Assembly: GCF_937920985.1 (NCBI RefSeq)
Contig: NZ_CALDXR010000051.1
Coordinates: 1-36,075 of the forward strand
Source of the DNA: an uncultured Phascolarctobacterium sp.
Lineage (GTDB): Bacteria; Bacillota; Negativicutes; Acidaminococcales; Acidaminococcaceae
DNA: 36,075 nucleotides
Direction of reading: 5' to 3'
Shown here: positions 30,363 through 36,075 of the stretch, piece by piece
Position numbering within the stretch: position 1 is the stretch's first letter
How the letters are laid out: each line of letters starts with the position of its first letter
Notes under the pieces: generated by a model
Databases searched by the model: none
The model's input: the letters and a program-made list of their open reading frames with translations, nothing else
What the model was told of the DNA's origin: nothing
Made by a program: the position numbers and the translations under genes

Positions 30363-31232
30363 GTGACAGCAGAGCAAAATAATATATATGGAACACTTTA
30401 TTTATGCGCTACACCTATCGGTAATCTTGAGGATATGACACCGCGCGCTTTGCGGATGCTGCAGGAAGCGGATTTGATTGCGGCGGAGGATACACGTCAT
30501 ACGCTGCAGCTTTTGAATCACTTTAATATCAAAGGTCGCCTGGTGCGCTATGATGAGCATAGCAAGGATAAGCAGGGTGAATACCTTTTAGGTCAGCTGC
30601 TGGAGGGCAAAAATGTTGCGCTTGTGAGCGACGCAGGCTTTCCGGGAATTGCAGACCCGGGTGAGGCTTTGGCACATGATGCGATTGCCCATGGTATCAG
30701 AGTGGTGCCTGTACCAGGTGCCAACGCTGCTTTGTGTGCTTTGATTGCCAGTGGTCTGCCGACGTATCCGTTTTTCTTTGGTGGCTTTTTGCCCAAGAGT
30801 AAGCGTAACAGACGCGAGCAGCTGGAGCAATGGCAGCATATTCCTGCGACGATTATTCTTTACGAAGCACCGCACAGGATTGTGGAAGTGCTGAAGGATA
30901 TTCTGAATGCCTGGGGCGACCGTCCTTTAGCGGCGGCACGCGAGCTGACGAAGCTGCATGAGGAATTCTACCGTGGCACGGTCAGCGGCTGTCTGGAATG
31001 GCTGGAGGCCAATTCGCCGCGCGGAGAGTTCTGTCTGGTGCTTGGTGCCGGTGACGGAGCTGTTGCTGCAGCCGAGGAGGAGCTTGAACCTCTTGACGAG
31101 GTGCGCAAGCTGATGGCTGAAGGCGTAGATAAAAAAACTGCCTTAGCGCAGGTAGCAAAAAAACGTAAAATTCCCAAACGGGAGCTATATAATCAACTAA
31201 TTTCTGAAGGAGATGGGTCTGACAATGACTAA
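30363..31232 (+). CDS. rsmI: 16S rRNA (cytidine-1402-2'-O)-methyltransferase
   Basis: A 289-residue SAM-dependent enzyme of the tetrapyrrole methylase fold. It methylates the ribose of C1402 in the decoding centre. Signatures are LYLCATPIGNLEDMTPRALRML (about 11-32), AAEDTRHTLQLLNHFNI, VALVSDAGFPGIADPG and VPVPGANAALCALIASGLPT, followed by FGGFLPK and ILYEAPHRI. Length is standard. The frame opens at 30345, but GTG 30363 has AGGAGG seven bases before it and fits the family N-terminus. Its end overlaps the metG start by 8 bases, a common rsmI-metG pairing. Confidence 0.95.
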   Translation: MTAEQNNIYGTLYLCATPIGNLEDMTPRALRMLQEADLIAAEDTRHTLQLLNHFNIKGRLVRYDEHSKDKQGEYLLGQLLEGKNVALVSDAGFPGIADPGEALAHDAIAHGIRVVPVPGANAALCALIASGLPTYPFFFGGFLPKSKRNRREQLEQWQHIPATIILYEAPHRIVEVLKDILNAWGDRPLAAARELTKLHEEFYRGTVSGCLEWLEANSPRGEFCLVLGAGDGAVAAAEEELEPLDEVRKLMAEGVDKKTALAQVAKKRKIPKRELYNQLISEGDGSDND

Positions 31233-33186
31233 ACCGAGTTATTATATTACAACACCAATTTATTATCCGAGTGACAATCTGCATATAGGTCATGCCTATT
31301 GCACAACTATCGCTGACAGCCTGGCACGCTTTCACCGCCTGAAGGGTGAGGATGTATTCTTCCTGACCGGCAGTGACGAGCATGGTCTGAAAATCCAACG
31401 TAAAGCTAAGGAAAAAGGTGTAACCCCGATTCAGTATGTAGATGCAATTATTGCTAACTTCAAGCTGCTGTGGAAAGAGCTGAATATCTCCAACAATGAC
31501 TTTATCCGTACCAGTCAGGAGCGTCATCACAAGGTTGTTCAGGACGCACTGCAAAAAATTTATGAGCAGGGCGATATCTATAAGAAAAATTACAAGGGCC
31601 TGTACTGCGTGCCCTGCGAATCCTACTGGCTGGAGCGTCAGCTGGATGAAAACCATTGCTGCCCCGACTGCCATCGTCCGGTAGAGGAGATGGAAGAGGA
31701 AAGCTACTTCTTTAAAATGAGCAAATACCAAGATTGGTGGCTGCAATTCATCGAAGAGCATCCGGACTTTATCCAACCGGCAAGCCGCCGCAACGAAATG
31801 ATCAATTTCGTTAAGCAAGGTTTGGAGGATTTGTGCATTACCCGTACTACCTTTGACTGGGGCATTCCTGTTCCGTTTGACAAAAAACATGTTGTTTATG
31901 TATGGTTCGATGCTCTGCTGAACTATCTGACCGGCATTAAATACGGCACCGATGATGCCTTCTTCCACAAATACTGGCCGGCAAGCCTGCATCTGGTAGG
32001 CAAGGAAATCGTGCGCTTCCACACCATTATCTGGCCAATCATGCTGCACGCTATGGGTCTGGAAATGCCGCAAGAGGTTTACGGTCATGGCTGGCTCGTA
32101 GTTGACGGCGATAAAATGTCCAAATCCAAGGGCAACGTTATCGACCCGCTGGGCCTGATTGATGAGTTCGGCGCTGATGCTATCCGCTACTTCCTGCTGC
32201 GCGAAATCAATCTGGGCAGTGACGGCAACTTCTCCCGTGATGCACTGATTACCCGTGTAAATGCAGATTTGGCCAACGACCTGGGCAACCTGTTGCACAG
32301 AACCGTAAGCATGATTGAAAAATATCATGGCGGAATTGTTGCCGATACCGGTGCCAGCGAGCCGATTGATGATGAGCTGAAGGCTCTCGTTAAGGAAACC
32401 GTAGCTAACTATGTTAAGGCTATGGACAACATGGAAATTAACACTGCAATTAAAGGCGTATGGGCTTTAATCAGCCGCGCCAACAAATACATCGACGAAA
32501 CCGCTCCGTGGATTCTGGCTAAGGACGAGGCTAAAGCTGATCGTCTGAAGACTGTTATGTATAACCTGGCTGAAACTCTGCGTATCGTAGCTATTTTAAT
32601 CAGCCCGTACATCCCAACCACTAGCCCGAAGATTTACACCCAGCTTGGCTTGGCTGTGCCTGAGCAGTTCCTGCTGGCTGACGCTGAATGGGGCGGCCTG
32701 GCAAACGGCACTAAGGTTTGCAAGGGCGAGCCTCTGTATCCGCGTATCGAGGTTACCGAAGACGGCGCAACCATCATCGGCGGTAAACGCTATGAGCATA
32801 AGGCTGCAGCTCCCGCGCCTGCTCCGGCAGAAGAAGCAAAGCCTGCAATGGAGCCGATTAAACCGGAAATCGCTTTCCCTGACTTTGAGAAAATTGACCT
32901 GCGCGTAGGCAAGGTTCTGGAAGCAGAAAAGGTTAAAAAATCCAAAAAGCTGCTCAAGCTGCAGGTAGAAATCGGTAATGAGGTACGCACTATCGTCAGC
33001 GGTATCTCCCAATACTATGAGCCTGAACAGATGGTAGGCAAAAACGTTGTTGTTGTAGCAAACCTGGCACCGGTTAAGCTGATGGGTATCGAATCCTTCG
33101 GCATGCTGCTGTGTGCTTCCGACGGACAGGGCAATCTGGCTCTTGTCGACCCGCAAAATCTTGCTTCCGGCAGTCGTGTAAAATAA
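31225..33186 (+). CDS. metG: Methionine-tRNA ligase
   Basis: A 653-residue class I synthetase that charges tRNA-Met and initiator tRNA. HIGH is HIGHAY at about residues 20-25; the zinc knuckle is CVPCESYW...CCPDCHRPV near 127-150; KMSKS is exact in DKMSKSKGN at about 297-301. The helical anticodon-binding domain follows. The C-terminal 110 residues (from PDFEKIDLRVGKVLEAEKV) are the dimeric EMAP-type tRNA-binding domain, joined by an alanine/proline linker (AAAPAPAPAEEAKP). An ATG at 31213 lies too close to AAGGAG; ATG 31225, with MTKPSYYITTPIYYPS, matches family N-termini. Confidence 0.97.
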   Translation: MTKPSYYITTPIYYPSDNLHIGHAYCTTIADSLARFHRLKGEDVFFLTGSDEHGLKIQRKAKEKGVTPIQYVDAIIANFKLLWKELNISNNDFIRTSQERHHKVVQDALQKIYEQGDIYKKNYKGLYCVPCESYWLERQLDENHCCPDCHRPVEEMEEESYFFKMSKYQDWWLQFIEEHPDFIQPASRRNEMINFVKQGLEDLCITRTTFDWGIPVPFDKKHVVYVWFDALLNYLTGIKYGTDDAFFHKYWPASLHLVGKEIVRFHTIIWPIMLHAMGLEMPQEVYGHGWLVVDGDKMSKSKGNVIDPLGLIDEFGADAIRYFLLREINLGSDGNFSRDALITRVNADLANDLGNLLHRTVSMIEKYHGGIVADTGASEPIDDELKALVKETVANYVKAMDNMEINTAIKGVWALISRANKYIDETAPWILAKDEAKADRLKTVMYNLAETLRIVAILISPYIPTTSPKIYTQLGLAVPEQFLLADAEWGGLANGTKVCKGEPLYPRIEVTEDGATIIGGKRYEHKAAAPAPAPAEEAKPAMEPIKPEIAFPDFEKIDLRVGKVLEAEKVKKSKKLLKLQVEIGNEVRTIVSGISQYYEPEQMVGKNVVVVANLAPVKLMGIESFGMLLCASDGQGNLALVDPQNLASGSRVK

Positions 33187-33306
33187 AAAAGTGCTTAATG
33201 CACTCTGAGATTTAGAGCAGTCACTCTGATACGTTTTGGCGGATGAGGAGTGCCTGCTCTTCGTCTATTAACATATTGTCTTTTGTTTTGGAAGGGGGAC
33301 TTATCA

Positions 33307-33897
33307 GTGTCCGAAAAGCTATTTTCGCGCTTGTTTTGGCGACCGTATATTTTTATAGGCATCAGTATGATTTTAGTGCTGCTCAGCAGCATGGTGCCGT
33401 ATATCCTGCCGCATGCATGGCTGGGACAGCATTATCCCGGTTACGATTTTTACATGTTTAAGGGCATGGCCTGGACGCTGAAGCTGGCGCTGCTGATTTA
33501 TTTATATGGCATTGTTTGCATCTTTACGAAGAATTATTTCCCTAAGCTGAGCAGCCTGTGTACCGAAGAGGTGCGCGCGGTGATTACCGGCTACAAGAGC
33601 AGCTGGAGCCGTGGCAAGCAGCTGTGTCCTGTTTTTACCTATAAAGTCGGTGATAAGGAATACAGCGAGGCCTTGAACGAAGCCAAGGGAACGAAGGAAA
33701 AGAGTGGCGACGTGCTGGAGCGTGGCTTTACGCTGAAGCTGCCGCGTAAAATTATTTATAATCCGCAAAATCCCAAGGAATTTTATCTGCCGGGCTGCGA
33801 ATATTATTCGCGTAAGGCGGCGGTTTTCCGTTATATTTTGTTCAGCATGCTGCTGTTTTTGCAGCTGTATCTGAACTTTTTTGTGAATGTGAGGTAG
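33307..33897 (+). CDS. DUF3592-like membrane protein
   Basis: A 196-residue protein with two N-terminal membrane segments (about 12-30 and 55-75) and one at the C-terminus (about 175-193), enclosing a soluble part. That part (VRAVITGYKSSWSRGKQLCPVFTYKVGDKEYSE...PRKIIYNPQNPKEFYLPG) fits the DUF3592 pattern, in which Y-x-P and YNPxNPxEf close a small beta domain. Function unknown. The frame opens at 33250, but GTG 33307 has AAGGGGG before it, so this start is preferred. It ends three bases before tatD and probably shares its transcript. Confidence 0.75.
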   Translation: MSEKLFSRLFWRPYIFIGISMILVLLSSMVPYILPHAWLGQHYPGYDFYMFKGMAWTLKLALLIYLYGIVCIFTKNYFPKLSSLCTEEVRAVITGYKSSWSRGKQLCPVFTYKVGDKEYSEALNEAKGTKEKSGDVLERGFTLKLPRKIIYNPQNPKEFYLPGCEYYSRKAAVFRYILFSMLLFLQLYLNFFVNVR

Positions 33898-33900
33898 ATT

Positions 33901-34680
33901 ATGAGCAGAACTGGTTTGTGGGATTCGCATGCCCATTTAGATGACGAAGCGTTTAATGAGGACAGAGCGCAGCTGATTGCACAGCTGGAGCAGGATATGG
34001 ACGGCATCGTCAATCCCGGCTGTGATGCTGCCAGCAGTGCTGTTGCGGTGGAGCTGGCGGAAAAGTATCCGTTTATCTATGCGGCGGTTGGCTGGCATCC
34101 CGAGAATTTAAAGGGTATTCCTGCTGATTATCTGCAGCAGCTGGCAGAGTGGGCACAGCACCCGAAGGTTGTGGCAATCGGTGAAATCGGTCTTGATTAT
34201 TACTGGAAGGAAAACGAGCCCAAGGATGTACAGAAGCGTATTTTCTTAGAGCAGATTGACCTGGCTAAGCAGTTTGATTTGCCGGTGATTATTCATGACA
34301 GGGATGCGCACGGCGATATGCTGGAGCTGTTCCAGAAGGAGGTGCATGGCGTACAGGCAGTGTTCCACTGCTTCAGCGGCTCGCTGGAGATGGCGAAGGA
34401 GCTGGCTAAGCGTGGCTATTACTTTGGCTTCGGCGGTACGTCTACCTATAAGAATGCGCAGAAGGTGCGCGAGGTTATGCAGTATATTCCTAAGGAGCTG
34501 CTGCTGTTTGAAACCGACAGCCCTTATCTTACACCGGTACCGTTCCGCGGCAAGCGCAATAATCCCGGCTATACGGAATATACGGCGCGTAATGCGGCGC
34601 AGGTGCTGGGAATGGATTTTGAAGAGCTGGCGGCAATTGCTACGGCAAATACCAAAAGATTATTCTGGAAGATAAAATAA
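33901..34680 (+). CDS. tatD: TatD family metal-dependent hydrolase (DNase)
   Basis: A 259-residue TIM-barrel hydrolase with all TatD motifs: DSHAHLDD near 8-15 (metal histidines), AVGWHPE near 60, GEIGLDYYW near 96, LPVIIHDRDAHGDML near 127, FHCFSGS near 155, and ETDSPYLTPVPFRGKRNNP near 205. TatD proteins are Mg-dependent 3'-5' exonucleases acting in DNA repair or turnover. In Firmicutes and relatives it often follows metG, as here with one membrane gene between. Start ATG 33901 follows GTGAGGT. It is the last gene of the rsmI-metG block. Confidence 0.95.
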   Translation: MSRTGLWDSHAHLDDEAFNEDRAQLIAQLEQDMDGIVNPGCDAASSAVAVELAEKYPFIYAAVGWHPENLKGIPADYLQQLAEWAQHPKVVAIGEIGLDYYWKENEPKDVQKRIFLEQIDLAKQFDLPVIIHDRDAHGDMLELFQKEVHGVQAVFHCFSGSLEMAKELAKRGYYFGFGGTSTYKNAQKVREVMQYIPKELLLFETDSPYLTPVPFRGKRNNPGYTEYTARNAAQVLGMDFEELAAIATANTKRLFWKIK

Positions 34681-34688
34681 AAGTACTC

Positions 34689-34703
34689 GGTAGATTGTAT
34701 AAT
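34689..34703 (+). repeat. 15-bp direct repeat, left copy
   Basis: GGTAGATTGTATAAT, identical to 36026-36040. It begins nine bases after the tatD stop and ends at the start of the broken-ORF region. It contains a TATAAT-like hexamer, so a promoter origin is possible. Confidence 0.6.
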
Positions 34704-34976
34704 GCATTTGCACACCTAAAGAGCAGGAGCAAGCTTCCAAACGCGCTGAACAGGATTTGCAGCATCGCGTTAGTCAGTCTATGACTAAATCGCAGCAGCA
34801 AAGCAGTTGTTTGGAGGCTTTTGTTTTACCTGAGGAAGAGAACAGTTTTAAAATCAAACAGTTTCTGCTTTCTGCGCCTAAGTATGGATATAAATTTGCT
34901 TGGATAGATGAATATCTAGAAGAGATTGATGGTCAAAAAAATTGTTGTGAACGGCATCAATGAATTGTTTGAATAA
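34703..34976 (+). pseudogene. Broken ORF, possible C-terminal remnant with A7 frameshift
   Basis: An open frame runs from just after the TAA at 34700-34702, without ATG near its 5' end, through KEQEQASKRAEQDLQHRVSQ and a SAPKYGYKFAWIDEYLEEIDG stretch. It ends in QKNCCERHQ at 34963. Removing one base from the A7 run at 34935-34941 would instead give QKIVVNGINELFE ending at TAA 34974-34976, a more natural C-terminus. The start is missing or is TTG/GTG. I do not recognise the family. It looks like the detached tail of a larger protein, with a small membrane protein gene right after it. Confidence 0.45.
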
Positions 34977-34987
34977 GGATTACTGTT

Positions 34988-35305
34988 ATGAAGAGAATAA
35001 TCAATAAGATAAAAACATACAAGATTCATATTGCGGTATATGTGCTTTGTATATATATATTAGGCTCATATTATTCTTCTAATAGACTAGCGCCATTATG
35101 GCAGCACTACTTTCCTATAAAGGTATTAGCATTTGCGCTTACTAATATTTTTATGTCCATGTATAATGGGATATATACATATGGCTTAGTTGATAATGTA
35201 AATAAGAGCTATTGGTGTTCTATTGCTTTTATATTGGCATCAATGTTGTTGGTTTGGTTGATACATATAGTAACTGGATATTATATTTGGTATGTATTTT
35301 ACTAA
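34988..35305 (+). CDS. Small hypothetical membrane protein
   Basis: A 105-residue protein with about three hydrophobic segments (residues 12-27, 42-60 and 75-100) and a lysine-rich N-terminus. The family is not recognised. ATG 34988 has AAGGA eight bases upstream and follows the broken ORF by 11 bases. It is strongly AT-rich compared with the tatD side, which suggests acquired DNA. A membrane immunity protein next to a toxin tail is one possible reading, not shown by sequence. Confidence 0.6.
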   Translation: MKRIINKIKTYKIHIAVYVLCIYILGSYYSSNRLAPLWQHYFPIKVLAFALTNIFMSMYNGIYTYGLVDNVNKSYWCSIAFILASMLLVWLIHIVTGYYIWYVFY

Positions 35306-35670
35306 TAAACGTCAAACCACATTGTGCTTGCTAAATTTAGTCCAAGCAGTGTAAAATGTTGGGTAAGAGAATAAAGGAGAGTTTTGTATATTAGCTAAAA
35401 AATGAATTAGCTTCAGGTGTATGTTATTGATGCATTTTAATTGAAAAAACAGCAATTTTGTATAGGTTGCTTGAAAAATTAATAATAGCTTGCTCTAATG
35501 TTAATTTGTTAATTAGTAAGTGCTGGTGAAACTATTTTGCTTTAATCAATGAAAAATAGCATGAAAGTAATTTAAGAGCCTGCATTTGAGGTAGTAGAGA
35601 ATATAGAAGCGTGTCATTGAAACTGATAAAGACAAAATATATTCAGTGATAAAAAGAGGGGTTTCGTGAG
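35306..35670. other. Non-coding AT-rich region
   Basis: No convincing gene is seen in these 365 bases; short frames lack ribosome sites. It may be decayed coding sequence. The right end provides GAGGGG for the next gene. Confidence 0.5.
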
Positions 35671-36030
35671 ATGGATTTTATAATAATATCTTTATTCTTT
35701 ATAATAACAATACTTTCTACTATTGCAGAAAGCAGAAAGTATAAAAGAGAAGATTTTACTTCAGTATGGAAATATGTAATTTATATTGTGAGTAATTTCT
35801 TGTTTGCATCTATGATGGCTTTATTTTTGTATTGTTCATTTGTCTCTGAAAACGATTTTTTGTTAACTTATATATTTTTCATATTTAATTTTTCTATTAT
35901 TTTGATGTCTTTCTACGTAGAAGATTTGGTAAGAAATAAAAAAAGAGAAATATATATTAGCGTTAAAACATTAAGAATATTACGCAACGTATTTACTTTT
36001 ATTATTATGAGCATTTTGTTTTTTTGGTAG
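35671..36030 (+). CDS. Small hypothetical membrane protein
   Basis: A 119-residue protein with four hydrophobic segments (about 2-17, 32-52, 63-82 and 100-118) and short charged loops. The family is not recognised. ATG 35671 follows GAGGGG. Composition is very AT-rich, like the previous membrane gene, and the stop codon lies inside the right 15-bp repeat. It probably belongs to the same acquired tract. Confidence 0.6.
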   Translation: MDFIIISLFFIITILSTIAESRKYKREDFTSVWKYVIYIVSNFLFASMMALFLYCSFVSENDFLLTYIFFIFNFSIILMSFYVEDLVRNKKREIYISVKTLRILRNVFTFIIMSILFFW

Positions 36031-36040
36031 ATTGTATAAT
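36026..36040 (+). repeat. 15-bp direct repeat, right copy
   Basis: GGTAGATTGTATAAT, identical to 34689-34703; its TAG is the stop codon of the preceding membrane-protein gene. Confidence 0.6.
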
Positions 36041-36075
36041 CAACTTGAACAAAAAATAAAATAAAAAATCCACAG

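Noticed and set aside
30982..32328. Antisense frame of 448 codons across rsmI and metG
   Set aside because: Both sense genes are certain; the frame is a shadow.

Overview
The window looks like chromosomal DNA from a diderm Firmicute of the class Negativicutes, plausibly an Acidaminococcaceae member close to Phascolarctobacterium or Acidaminococcus. Two genes encode outer-membrane beta-barrels (a TonB-dependent receptor and an OmpP1/FadL-like protein), yet regulation is Firmicute-like: a T-box leader precedes the branched-chain amino acid genes, Shine-Dalgarno sites are strong, and many intrinsic terminators are visible. The genus is an inference from gene content only.

Layout. 1-2990: a YeiH-type transporter, a roughly 490-bp non-coding region with a dense cluster of DnaA-box-like sequences, and a UxaE-like epimerase gene. 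2990-9620: an accessory island with a small hypothetical gene, a serine recombinase and a three-gene restriction-modification-like operon. That operon encodes a truncated-looking methylase, an Eco57I-type N6-adenine methylase with a compositionally foreign 3' half, and a GIY-YIG/SF2-helicase fusion. 9800-13450: a T-box-controlled ilv operon (short regulatory subunit, ilvB, ilvC) followed by three tandem hairpins with compensatory base changes. 13480-15540: a MarR regulator and DHA2-type MFS pump with a well-formed promoter and operators. 15630-17150: an orphan AAA/DUF4143 ATPase flanked on both sides by near-identical 74-bp repeats. 17240-18220: GNAT and HxlR genes. 18280-22004: a substrate-binding lipoprotein and TonB receptor operon facing a divergent MerR regulator across a 19-bp-spacer promoter. 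22050-34680: mostly housekeeping or single-gene units (acyltransferase, TPR-like protein, FadL, DUF1847, PHP hydrolase, FAH-family enzyme, MATE pump, secreted protein, rsmI, metG, DUF3592, tatD). 34690-36040: an AT-rich tail with a broken ORF and two orphan small membrane proteins between copies of a 15-bp repeat.

How the parts work together. The ilv operon makes acetolactate and dihydroxyvalerate precursors under tRNA control. The MerR, lipoprotein and receptor set is a ligand-responsive uptake unit that lacks a local inner-membrane permease. The MarR/MFS pair is a self-repressed efflux unit. The restriction island is a portable defence module. The most unusual signals are the covarying hairpin array after ilvC, the DnaA-box cluster away from dnaA, the mosaic restriction module, and the repeat-bracketed ATPase. 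All domain calls were made by eye; no database search was run.
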